From Ruminococcus flavefaciens (GTDB lineage Bacteria; Bacillota; Clostridia; Oscillospirales; Ruminococcaceae): a stretch of 14,883 nucleotides of DNA. The stretch covers positions 1 to 14,883 of the forward strand of contig SFMO01000066.1 of the NCBI GenBank assembly GCA_004554385.1, given 5' to 3'. Numbering within the stretch: the stretch's first letter is position 1; each line of letters starts with the position of its first letter. Below are positions 6,057-11,861 of the stretch, one piece after another. Both the position numbers and the translations under genes were made by a program. The notes under the pieces are model-generated. The model was not told where the DNA came from. It saw only the letters and a list, made by a program, of their open reading frames with translations, and ran no database searches.

Positions 6057-7100
6057 ATGAGTAATATGTTACAGACAAAAACCGCAGAAGAAATACTGTC
6101 AACAGTATTCAAACCGAAGGAGTTCATCATTGACGGACTTCTTACGCATGGACTGTACGTCCTTGCAGGTGCACAGAAGGTAGGCAAGTCGTGGATGGCA
6201 ATGGATATCTGTCTCAGCATTGCAACAGGAGTTCCTGTTCTTGGTCGCAATACGATTCAAGGAACTGCGTTGTACTTGTGCTTGGAAGATAACTATCAGC
6301 GACTACAGCGCAGATTGTTTCAGATGAACGCCGAACCGATTGAAAATCTTCACTTCGCAATTGCTGCTGATAAGATAGGCGCAGGTCTCGAAGAACAGAT
6401 AGAAGCATTCAAGAAAGATCGCGATGACTTAAAGATAGTTGTGATTGACGTTATGCAAATGGTGCGCAGCAATGTTGAGTCGAGTTATGGTTCGGATTAC
6501 GCAGAACTGATCGCGCTCAAACAGCTTGCATATCACTTGAACATCTGCATACTGCTGATACATCATATGCGAAAAGCTAAGGACGACAATCCGTTCAATA
6601 TGATGACAGGCAGTACAGGTATCGGCGGTGCAACTGACGGCAACTTTGCGCTCAAAGAAACAAAGTGCGGCTCAGGAAAAGCAATCATGTATTGTCAGGG
6701 ACGCGACATTGAGTATGCTGAACTGCGAATGCATTTCGATACCGATGCAATGCGCTGGATAGTTGAGAACGAAGTTGCTCCGAAGAAGAGCCGCGACAAT
6801 ATTGTTCTCTCTGCTGTATATCTTTTCATCAAGGAGCGAATTCACTTTGAAGGTACTGCAACTGAGTTGGTTGAAGAATTAAAATCGGTTACTGATGAGG
6901 TCATTTATCCGAACAGAGTTACAAGAGACTTGGTTCAGAATGGATACGAGCTCAGCAAGTACGGAATTGATTTCAAGTACGAAAGAGTTCACAAAGGTCG
7001 AGTTATTATTCTTCACTACAACGGCAAGCGTGACAGTAGTGACGGTAGAAACGTTACCGTCACGCAGACGCTTCCCAACAGCTCACAAAGCTCTATATAG
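6057..7100 (+). CDS. RepA-like RecA-fold ATPase (AAA_25 type)
   Basis: 347 aa cytoplasmic ATPase of the RepA/AAA_25 helicase-like family common on plasmids and integrative elements; it probably remodels or unwinds DNA for replication or transfer of the excised element. Walker A is GAQKVGKS (38-45), followed by LYLCLEDNYQRLQRR, typical of the family. Walker B is IVVIDVMQ (127-134, Asp131). Then comes LLIHHMRKAKDDNPFNMMTG and STGIGGATDGNFAL (motif 3 region). The C-terminal end, from about 250, looks like a winged-helix region. ATG follows AAAGGAGG after 6 nt. Its last codons overlap two copies of a short repeat that continues downstream, so the gene end doubles as a DNA-binding region. A true replication initiator role is inference. 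Confidence 0.8.
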   Translation: MSNMLQTKTAEEILSTVFKPKEFIIDGLLTHGLYVLAGAQKVGKSWMAMDICLSIATGVPVLGRNTIQGTALYLCLEDNYQRLQRRLFQMNAEPIENLHFAIAADKIGAGLEEQIEAFKKDRDDLKIVVIDVMQMVRSNVESSYGSDYAELIALKQLAYHLNICILLIHHMRKAKDDNPFNMMTGSTGIGGATDGNFALKETKCGSGKAIMYCQGRDIEYAELRMHFDTDAMRWIVENEVAPKKSRDNIVLSAVYLFIKERIHFEGTATELVEELKSVTDEVIYPNRVTRDLVQNGYELSKYGIDFKYERVHKGRVIILHYNGKRDSSDGRNVTVTQTLPNSSQSSI

Positions 7101-7171
7101 CTTTATCTGCGGAGCGTATCAGTAGGTTTCCGTGTCGGTAGTTTTACCGTCACGGCTGAGTTACTGTCACG
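7029..7171. repeat. five short repeats TACYGTCACG in both orientations
   Basis: Reverse copies: CGTGACAGTA (7029-7038) and GTGACGGTA (7039-7047). Forward copies: TACCGTCACG (7055-7064), TACCGTCACG (7145-7154) and TACTGTCACG (7162-7171). The second and third copies make a perfect 9-bp inverted repeat around GAAACGT. Three copies lie inside the 3' end of the RepA-like gene and two lie after it. Such iteron clusters are usual binding sites for replication or relaxosome proteins; the partner here is unknown. Confidence 0.7.
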
Positions 7172-7513
7172 CACAAGAACGCCCGTTTTGCCGCCGATAC
7201 AGAAATCGGGTAGTTATCCCACTTATGCCCACAAAAGCGATTGTGGCGCAACGTCGAGCGAGTGTGGCGATACCGCACAGATGCTATCGGCAGAAGAGAA
7301 AAGTGGCGGTACCCGAGAAAAAATAGTCTCTTTGAGACTGCAAGCATAGCAGCTGGCATTCCGCCTGCCGCCTTTGCTTGTCGGGCAGAAGCCCGAACCC
7401 ACTTACGGCGAGCCGCCGCTCCCAGTTGTGCCTCCGCATAGTCCTTGCGGACAGGAGGATAAAATGTCGGCACGCTGATACATTCATAAAAACGGAAGAA
7501 ATGGAGGGAAAAT
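7101..7513. other. non-coding, hairpin-rich region before mobC
   Basis: About 410 bases without a supported gene; the reading frames here have Arg/Cys-rich, non-protein-like composition. Inverted repeats: AGTCTC-TTT-GAGACT (7325-7339), TCGGGC-AGAA-GCCCGA (7381-7396), CGGCG-AGC-CGCCG (7406-7418) and TCCGCA (7433-7438) with TGCGGA (7446-7451). A tiny frame ATG TCG GCA CGC TGA (7464-7478) has a good RBS, AGGAGG (7453-7458), 35 bp before mobC. Position between repA and mobC, and the hairpins, fit a transfer origin. Confidence 0.5.
7391..7418 (-). other. candidate origin of transfer (oriT) core
   Basis: Read on the minus strand, the hairpin CGGCG-GCT-CGCCG (7418-7406) is followed at once by TAAGTGGGTTCGGGC (7405-7391). 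The IncQ/R1162 family of origins has the same layout: an inverted repeat immediately followed by TAAGTGCG and the nick. Location 100 bp upstream of mobC and the relaxase is also typical. The resemblance covers about six bases plus the geometry, so this remains a hypothesis; the nick site is not assigned. Confidence 0.4.
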
Positions 7514-7825
7514 ATGAGACGCAGAAACACGACCATAGCGATACGCTGTACAGAGGAAGAAAGCAGACGTATCCACGAACTGGCCGAGAGACACGGGCTG
7601 AAGCTGAATGACTTCGTTATGCGGTGCGCTCTCGGTAAGAAGATCGTTGTCGCAAACGGCATCGATGAGATAGTTCTGCAGCAGAAAGCTATCGGACGAA
7701 ACCTCAATCAGATAGCTACACTTGCAAACATGGACAGGCTGACCGCTGTAAATTTCCAGCCACTCCTCGACGAGCACAGGAAGGTCACGGAGATGATAGG
7801 TCAGCTGCTTCGGGAGGTGAAGTAG
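7514..7825 (+). CDS. mobC: MobC-family relaxosome accessory protein
   Basis: 103 aa. The N-terminal part MRRRNTTIAIRCTEEESRRI has the ribbon-helix-helix pattern of DNA-binding mobilization proteins. The middle and end, IGRNLNQIATLANM...LLDEHRKVTEMIGQLLREV, carry the RNLNQIA signature of bacterial MobC. It is expected to bind oriT and help the relaxase melt and nick it. ATG at 7514 is preceded by GGAGGG (7503-7508). Its stop codon TAG overlaps the GTG start of the relaxase by one base, so the two are translationally coupled and made together. Length is usual for the short Firmicutes members. Confidence 0.88.
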   Translation: MRRRNTTIAIRCTEEESRRIHELAERHGLKLNDFVMRCALGKKIVVANGIDEIVLQQKAIGRNLNQIATLANMDRLTAVNFQPLLDEHRKVTEMIGQLLREVK

Positions 7826-9147
7826 TGGCCACGGTCACAGCGATAAGCACGAAAGGCGGTGGCGGCGGAAAGAAAAGTCGCGACTACATCTGCCGAGACG
7901 ACAAGACAGAGGGCAAGAAATATGTGACAGCTCTCAATTGTTCGCTGCCCACGGCATATCAGGAGTTCAAAAATACAAGGGAGATGTACAACAAGACTGA
8001 CGGTGTGAAGTACTATCATTTCGTTCAGTCTCACCCGAGCGGCTACAAGATAGAGCCTGCATTTGCTCACAAGATAGCAGTCGAGTTTGCGGAGAGAGCT
8101 TTCCCGGGATACGAAGTTGTAGTGGCAACTCACACCGACGCTGACCATATACACTCGCACTTCGTACTCAATGCAGTCAACGCTAACACAGGTTTGAAGT
8201 ACCACTCAAACAAGTTCACACTGCTAGACCTACGGAATCTCAGCGATGAAATTTGTCAGAAGTATGGAGTGACAACGCTCAAGCAGCCCGAGCTCGGAAA
8301 GCAGACTAACGGTGTGACCACAGGCGAGTACAGGTGTGCAATGCGAAGGGAGAGCTGGAAAATGAATCTCATCAATACAATAGATAAGGTCATGAAAAGA
8401 GCCAAGAGCAAGAAACAATTCCGCTTTTACATGAAGCAGTGTGGCTACGATGTGAAATGGGAAGATAGCCGGAAGTACATCACATACACTTGTCCCAACG
8501 GCAGGAGATGCCGCGATAATAAGCTCCACGAAGCAAAATACAGGAAGGAGAATATGGAATATGAATTCGAAATACGAAGAAGCGAAAGAAGCCTCCAAGC
8601 AGAATTTGGAGGAGGCACAGGACATACCAACTATGGTCTGCGTACAGGAACACAACTGGCTGGCGCTGATCTCGCAGCTGAAACTTCTGACAGATACGAT
8701 GTTCGATGTCAAGGCTCAGACAGACGAGACAATGACATATGCACAGATGAAACAGTACCTGCAAAATCAGCGGACGATATACAATCAGCTGCTGGAACAG
8801 GGAAAGGAGATTCAGGAGCAGACGTCACAGAACGTGACGGCAGAGGTGTCGAAGCTGGATCAGGCGGCGAAGGAACTCGTCTCACAGGCTGGGAGGCTGA
8901 ACGAGCGGACCTTATCGCAGCTGAAATGCTCCGAAGAGCAGAGCAGAAGTCACGGCTTCAGACTGCTTCGACTGGTGGTGCTGATAGAAGTTCTGCACCT
9001 GATATCATCGGTGGCATTGCTGCTCTGGCTTCGATGATCGAGGACGAACCTGCCGACGATACCGAGTACGCTCGGAAACACGTTGACAGCAAGGCACTCG
9101 CCGAGGAACGAGAGCGAAAGGAAGCTCACGGAATACACATGGGCTGA
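7825..9147 (+). CDS. MobA/VirD2-type relaxase
   Basis: 440 aa DNA relaxase that should nick oriT, stay bound to the 5' end through a tyrosine and lead the strand into the recipient. Motif I contains SRDYICRDD (catalytic Tyr21). Motif III is HTDADHIHSHFVLNAVN (103-119), the metal-binding His triad. The GTG start overlaps the mobC stop and is served by GGAGGTGA (7813-7820). The relaxase domain ends near residue 245. The rest is polar, Gly/Ser/Asp/Arg-rich and low in structure, and for about 160 codons it shares its DNA with another gene in the +1 frame; its composition is therefore probably shaped by that overlap. MOBP-type is likely, but subfamily assignment needs a profile search. Confidence 0.9.
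   Translation: MATVTAISTKGGGGGKKSRDYICRDDKTEGKKYVTALNCSLPTAYQEFKNTREMYNKTDGVKYYHFVQSHPSGYKIEPAFAHKIAVEFAERAFPGYEVVVATHTDADHIHSHFVLNAVNANTGLKYHSNKFTLLDLRNLSDEICQKYGVTTLKQPELGKQTNGVTTGEYRCAMRRESWKMNLINTIDKVMKRAKSKKQFRFYMKQCGYDVKWEDSRKYITYTCPNGRRCRDNKLHEAKYRKENMEYEFEIRRSERSLQAEFGGGTGHTNYGLRTGTQLAGADLAAETSDRYDVRCQGSDRRDNDICTDETVPAKSADDIQSAAGTGKGDSGADVTERDGRGVEAGSGGEGTRLTGWEAERADLIAAEMLRRAEQKSRLQTASTGGADRSSAPDIIGGIAALASMIEDEPADDTEYARKHVDSKALAEERERKEAHGIHMG
8561..9037 (+). CDS. coiled-coil protein with C-terminal membrane helix, overprinted in the relaxase gene
   Basis: 158 aa in the +1 frame relative to the relaxase, wholly inside its 3' half. The translation looks like a genuine protein: mostly helical, Gln/Glu/Lys-rich with heptad-like spacing (about 55-128), ending in a membrane helix LLRLVVLIEVLHLISSVALL (135-154) and a short basic tail. 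The start ATG has AAGGAG (8545-8550) 10 nt upstream. The arrangement matches ColE1-type plasmids, where mbeB and mbeD lie inside mbeA and encode small helical mobilization proteins; by analogy it may tether or assist the relaxosome at the membrane. No sequence homology to MbeB or MbeD can be claimed from memory. Confidence 0.75.
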   Translation: MNSKYEEAKEASKQNLEEAQDIPTMVCVQEHNWLALISQLKLLTDTMFDVKAQTDETMTYAQMKQYLQNQRTIYNQLLEQGKEIQEQTSQNVTAEVSKLDQAAKELVSQAGRLNERTLSQLKCSEEQSRSHGFRLLRLVVLIEVLHLISSVALLLWLR

Positions 9148-9180
9148 TGCCCAATCAAATAACGAAAGGAAAGATTAAAA

Positions 9181-9332
9181 TGAACAACGTAATAATCACA
9201 GGAAACATGAACATAAGATTTGAGAGGAGCGTGGTATATTGGGAAAAACGAGAACTGAACCAAAGATCAAGACAGCTAATTTCATATACAATGGTGATAA
9301 GATCGCCTTTGATAATTTCATGGAAGCTATGA
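9181..9332 (+). CDS. possible 50-aa ORF, N-terminus resembling SSB
   Basis: ATG at 9181 follows an AAAGGAAAG-type RBS (about 9164-9172). It begins MNNVIITGNM, close to the first strand of single-stranded-DNA-binding proteins (MNxVxLxGxL), then turns into sequence without similarity and overlaps the next gene in another frame. It may be the debris of an ssb gene, or a translated leader helping ribosomes reach the TTG start at 9239. Low confidence as a functional gene. Confidence 0.25.
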
Positions 9333-9436
9333 TCCACGACTATCTTAACTCGTCAGAATCTGCACAGACTGCTCAGGTGGATTTTAGTGGAAAGGTCGAA
9401 CTTTCAGAAGATAAAGAAAAAACAGTAGACTTCTGA
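9239..9436 (+). CDS. small conserved-looking accessory protein of the element
   Basis: 65 aa, starting with TTG; AGGAG (9225-9229) lies 9 nt upstream and no better in-frame start exists. The core IKTANFIYNGDKIAFDNFME and AMIHDYL resembles small proteins that I recall between mobilization and recombinase genes in Clostridia elements. Function is unknown. The C-terminal end is acidic and its stop codon sits in the loop of a small hairpin (AGACTTC-TGAG-GAAGTCT). It lies 71 bp before the recombinase, likely in the same transcript. Confidence 0.6.
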   Translation: MGKTRTEPKIKTANFIYNGDKIAFDNFMEAMIHDYLNSSESAQTAQVDFSGKVELSEDKEKTVDF

Positions 9437-9479
9437 GGAAGTCTGTGGTATGGTGTATCGTAGCACCGGACAAGGTGCT
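9427..9479 (+). promoter_or_regulatory. two hairpins in the recombinase leader
   Basis: AGACTTC (9427-9433) pairs with GAAGTCT (9438-9444), loop TGAG; AGCACC (9462-9467) pairs with GGTGCT (9474-9479), extendable by a G-T and a G-C pair. Neither is followed by a T-tract. They precede the recombinase RBS (AAGGAG, 9493-9498) and may dampen its expression. Confidence 0.4.
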
Positions 9480-9507
9480 GCGACTGCCAGGAAAGGAGAG
9501 TGATTAT

Positions 9508-11082
9508 ATGAGAGCATGGCTCTATTACAGATTATCTCGTGACGAGGACGCAGAGATGAACAGCTTACAGAACCAGCGGCAGATACTCGCGGACTACGCA
9601 GAACAGAACGGATACGACGTTGTCGGAGAAAGTTTCGATGATAATGTATCGGGGATGACATTCAACCGAAAGGGGATAGGAGAGCTTGAAACAGCTGTTG
9701 ATGAGGGAAAGATCGACATAGTTTTAGTCAAAGACTTATCCCGACTCGGCAGACATCGAACTCAGACTGATTTGTTTATCGACCATCTGCGCGAGAACAA
9801 CGTAAAGGTCTATTCAGTGACAGAGGGCATAGACTCGACTAATGAAAACGATGATATGCTCATCGGCTTCAAGCAGCTGTTCAACGACTTCTATGCCAAG
9901 GACATAAGCAAGAAAGTCCGCGCAGGAGTACGGCAGAAACAGAAGAATACTGGACTGGTGGAAACGCTTCCGTTGGGTTATGTAAAGGACAAAAACACAG
10001 GAACTATAATCATAGATGAAGAAACAGCATGGATTGTGAAAGAGGTTTTCCGCTTGTACATAGACGGATACGGTCTGACAACCATAGCAAAGAAGATGAA
10101 CGCGGACGGAATTAAGTCACCTGACTATTACTTCAACAGAAAGCTGAGCGACCATAAGCCTGACATCTCCAAGAAATATCTGTGGGTTCAGACTACAGTG
10201 AAGCGTATGCTGACTAATGAGCTTTATCACGGAACACTTGTGAATCACAAGACGGTCAGCTCAAAGATATACAAGACTATAACAGCTGTACCAGAGGATG
10301 AGCAGTTCAAACACAAAAACTTCTGCGAACCTATAATAGACGAAACTACATGGAAACAGGCGCAGTTCATGCTGGAACAGAGGTCGAAGATAAATCCACG
10401 CTCGCAGTGTGGACGTAACATTCACAGATATGCAGGAATGATAAAATGTGCTGAGTGTGGTGCAAGTCTTATTGCAAGACGAAGAAAGTGGAAGGACAAG
10501 GAGTACGTTGAATACACCTGCAACAGCAACCACCGATACGGCAAGGAATACTGCACACCACATTCAGTCCGCGAGGAGCAGCTTGATGAACTTATCAAAA
10601 TTGAAGTTGTGTCGCTGCTTGAGTTCATTCAAGATGAGAGCGTAAAATATGAAAAGATCGTCAAGGACTGGCTGAAAAAGAAGCCTAAGTTTGACAGGGA
10701 GATAAACACTCACACAGAACGTATAAAGCAATGCCGCGATGAGATCGAGCAGCTCATCATAGAGCGTATCAATGACCGCGAACACGCCAAGGTCTATAAT
10801 AATATGATCGAAAAGAGAGAAGCAGAGATACAGACAATCGAAAATAAAATTGCAAATCTCAGGAATTATGATGAGGTCTGCAAGAAGCGCCGTGATGAAC
10901 TGAAGAATACTTCAGAGCTGATAGAAACTATACTTGCAGACGGACATATCTCAAATGTCAACCTGAGAATGCTTGTACGGCAGGTAACAGTCCACCAGAA
11001 TGCAGACAAGTCCATTGACGTACGATTTGAGATGAACGGCAGCTTCAACAATGGCTCGATAATTGAAATCGAGCCTGATTGA
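9508..11082 (+). CDS. large serine recombinase (TnpX/TndX-like)
   Basis: 524 aa site-specific recombinase expected to excise and insert the element. N-terminal resolvase domain with catalytic Ser10 in YYRLSRDED and the conserved VKDLSRLGRHR (about 74-84). The Recombinase domain (about 145-260) starts near LPLGYVKDKNTG and includes LTTIAKKMNADGIKSPDYY. A zinc ribbon follows, with C314, C317, C338 and C349 (CAECG ... YTCNSNH ... EYC), then a long coiled coil (about 355-465), and a C-terminal segment like DUF4368, seen in TnpX and TndX (LRMLVRQVTVHQ). I chose ATG 9508 because AAGGAG lies 9 nt upstream and the domain begins right there; an open frame extends 63 bp further but has no RBS. The stop codon overlaps the -35 box of the next promoter. 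Confidence 0.93.
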   Translation: MRAWLYYRLSRDEDAEMNSLQNQRQILADYAEQNGYDVVGESFDDNVSGMTFNRKGIGELETAVDEGKIDIVLVKDLSRLGRHRTQTDLFIDHLRENNVKVYSVTEGIDSTNENDDMLIGFKQLFNDFYAKDISKKVRAGVRQKQKNTGLVETLPLGYVKDKNTGTIIIDEETAWIVKEVFRLYIDGYGLTTIAKKMNADGIKSPDYYFNRKLSDHKPDISKKYLWVQTTVKRMLTNELYHGTLVNHKTVSSKIYKTITAVPEDEQFKHKNFCEPIIDETTWKQAQFMLEQRSKINPRSQCGRNIHRYAGMIKCAECGASLIARRRKWKDKEYVEYTCNSNHRYGKEYCTPHSVREEQLDELIKIEVVSLLEFIQDESVKYEKIVKDWLKKKPKFDREINTHTERIKQCRDEIEQLIIERINDREHAKVYNNMIEKREAEIQTIENKIANLRNYDEVCKKRRDELKNTSELIETILADGHISNVNLRMLVRQVTVHQNADKSIDVRFEMNGSFNNGSIIEIEPD

Positions 11083-11107
11083 CAATACATCAGATATGTG
11101 ATACAAT
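11079..11107 (+). promoter_or_regulatory. outward promoter at the right end of the element
   Basis: TTGACA (11079-11084), 17 bp, TACAAT (11102-11107). The -35 box contains the recombinase stop codon. No gene follows on +; transcription would begin near 11114, at the base of a long hairpin. If the element circularises, this promoter would point toward its left end. Confidence 0.6.
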
Positions 11108-11110
11108 GAC

Positions 11111-11177
11111 AAAGAGTGCCCAGCAAACTTTATGAGCTTTTTGATGCTTCCTCATAACTTTTGCTTAGGCACTCTTT
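11111..11177. terminator. 67-nt long hairpin between recombinase and tRNA-Leu
   Basis: AAAGAGTGCC (11111-11120) pairs with GGCACTCTTT (11168-11177). Inside, AGCAAA (11122-11127) pairs with TTTGCT (11160-11165) and ATGAG (11132-11136) with CTCAT (11151-11155). The stem ends in CTCTTT in both directions but no proper T-tract follows, so termination would be weak. It may end the convergent tRNA transcript (from the right) and the recombinase transcript. It could instead be a small stable RNA from the promoter just upstream. Confidence 0.5.
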
Positions 11178-11183
11178 GATTTC

Positions 11184-11270
11184 TGGTGCGGATAACAGGA
11201 CTTGAACCTGCATGTTCTTGCGAACATATGGACCTGAACCATACGCGTCTGCCAATTCCGCCATATCCGC
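11184..11270 (-). tRNA. tRNA-Leu (anticodon CAG)
   Basis: Minus strand, 87 nt including an encoded CCA. Acceptor stem GCGGATA/TATCCGC, discriminator A and CCA. D-arm TGGCGGAATTGGCAGAC as in other leucine tRNAs. Anticodon stem TATGG/CCATA holds loop TTCAGGT, anticodon CAG. The long variable arm TGTTC-GCAA-GAACA marks class II. T-arm GCAGG-TTCAAGT-CCTGT. All elements are intact, so the gene should be functional. Confidence 0.97.
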
Positions 11271-11280
11271 TTGTATAATT

Positions 11281-11343
11281 GAGTCGAAAATTTTTACACG
11301 GTACGACTCTTGACCGAGGTGGACTTATTACAAGTTACTCCAC
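11281..11343 (-). ncRNA. structured RNA motif, copy A (upstream of tRNA-Leu)
   Basis: On the minus strand: hairpin GTGGA (11343-11339) with TCCAC (11323-11319), inner CTT/AAG; then an H-type pseudoknot in the order a-b-a'-b'. CGGT (11316-11313) pairs with ACCG (11302-11299), and GAGTCG (11309-11304) pairs with CGACTC (11286-11281). An A/T-rich loop TGTAAAAATTTT separates a' and b'. It ends 10 nt before the mature tRNA 5' end, in the same transcript. Not recognised as a named riboswitch or ribozyme. Confidence 0.55.
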
Positions 11344-11393
11344 AGAAATGCTGATAAGTAATGCGAAATTAATTTTAACACTGACGTAACGTA

Positions 11394-11432
11394 ACCTGAA
11401 CCATACGCGTCTGCCAATTCCGCCATATCCGC
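11394..11432 (-). pseudogene. duplicated 5' half of tRNA-Leu
   Basis: 39 bp identical to 11232-11270 of the intact tRNA: acceptor 5' strand, D-arm and anticodon 5' stem and loop through GTTCAGGT. The identity stops at the anticodon loop and the sequence then changes to unrelated AT-rich DNA. It lies upstream of the intact gene in the same transcript, preceded by its own copy of the structured RNA. Confidence 0.9.
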
Positions 11433-11437
11433 ATAAT

Positions 11438-11498
11438 GCCTGATAAATTTTACACGGCTCAGACTAACCGAGGCGGACTGTATAACCAGTAGTTCCGC
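11438..11498 (-). ncRNA. structured RNA motif, copy B (upstream of the tRNA half)
   Basis: Same architecture as copy A with different bases. Hairpin GCGGA (11498-11494) with TCCGC (11477-11473), inner CTG/CAG. Pseudoknot: CGGT (11470-11467) with GCCG (11458-11455), and GTCTGA (11464-11459) with TCAGGC (11443-11438). CTCGGT and CCGTGTAAAA are shared exactly with copy A. It begins about 5 nt after the predicted transcription start, so it would be the very 5' end of the RNA. Confidence 0.55.
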
Positions 11499-11509
11499 AT
11501 TACCATAAT

Positions 11510-11538
11510 ATTTTATCACAAATAGGTGAGTTTGTCAA
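11510..11538 (-). promoter_or_regulatory. promoter of the tRNA-Leu unit
   Basis: Minus strand TTGACA (11538-11533), 17 bp, TAAAAT (11515-11510). Start expected near 11503. The transcript would contain, in order, motif B, the tRNA half, motif A and the intact tRNA. Confidence 0.8.
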
Positions 11539-11572
11539 GCTTTTTTTGAAAAAAGTCTTGTATCTTTTATTT

Positions 11573-11619
11573 AAACAAAGTATCCCCACTCGTTAAGAAG
11601 TGGGGATACTTTGTTTTTT
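11573..11619 (+). terminator. very strong, probably bidirectional terminator
   Basis: AAACAAAGTATCCCCACT (11573-11590) pairs perfectly over 18 bp with AGTGGGGATACTTTGTTT (11599-11616), loop of 8 nt. On + it is followed by further T, giving TTTTTT. On minus the stem itself ends TTTGTTT, so it can also end the histidine-kinase transcript arriving from the right. Confidence 0.9.
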
Positions 11620-11752
11620 CACATTATCAAGCATCAATATTATACCTATGTAATATGGAAGAATGGCAGAGAGAAGTGCTGATTGGTTATATTAGCTAAT
11701 TATTAGATTGAGAGTAAAAAACACTGGCTTTTTTGCTGGAATTATGGTATAA

Positions 11753-11767
11753 GCGGCGAGCCGCCGC
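11753..11767. repeat. short GC-rich palindrome shared with the oriT candidate
   Basis: GCGGCG-AGC-CGCCGC is a perfect 6-bp inverted repeat in an AT-rich intergenic stretch (11620-11861) with no gene. Fourteen of its bases (CGGCGAGCCGCCGC) occur identically at 7406-7419. It may be a dispersed REP-like repeat of this genome. Confidence 0.5.
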
Positions 11768-11819
11768 ACCCTTTTTCGCGCTGAAGATAAAAATAACGGG
11801 ACATATTTCGCCGCACTTC

Positions 11820-11848
11820 TTGCTATTTTCAAGCATTTATGGTATAAT
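11820..11848 (+). promoter_or_regulatory. possible promoter reading antisense into the kinase gene
   Basis: TTGCTA (11820-11825), 17 bp, TATAAT (11843-11848), immediately followed by the 3' end of the minus-strand kinase. It could make an antisense RNA or be a leftover. The rest of 11620-11861 shows no gene. Confidence 0.3.
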
Positions 11849-11861
11849 GTAAAAGTATTTA

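Larger units (their letters stand above)
4149..11177 (+). mobile_element. integrative mobilizable element (IME), approximate bounds
   Basis: Seven co-oriented + strand genes form a mobilization and integration set: RepA-like ATPase, MobC, relaxase with an overprinted partner, a small accessory protein and a large serine recombinase, preceded by a zinc-finger protein. Flanking genes point the other way and look chromosomal (dapL relic on the left, tRNA-Leu on the right). There is no coupling protein or type IV secretion gene, so transfer would depend on a helper. The bounds given are the first element promoter and the end of the hairpin after the recombinase. True ends are unknown, because serine recombinases of this class leave only a very short core duplication. 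Confidence 0.75.

Noticed and set aside
5391..6060. Several 70-100-codon frames on both strands in the leader region
   Set aside because: Compositions are not protein-like, starts lack RBS, and RNA hairpins explain the region better.
7150..7707. 185-codon minus-strand reading frame
   Set aside because: It runs antisense through the oriT-like region and mobC, is Arg/Cys-rich and has no RBS; it is a by-product of GC-rich DNA.
9445..9507. N-terminal extension of the serine recombinase
   Set aside because: No RBS at the upstream ATG; the resolvase fold begins at the ATG 9508 with AAGGAG at the right distance.
11184..11432. Direct repeat of the tRNA half as attL/attR of the element
   Set aside because: The serine-recombinase element lies wholly to the left of both repeats, and the 123 bp between the repeats hold a second copy of the upstream motif, not element DNA.
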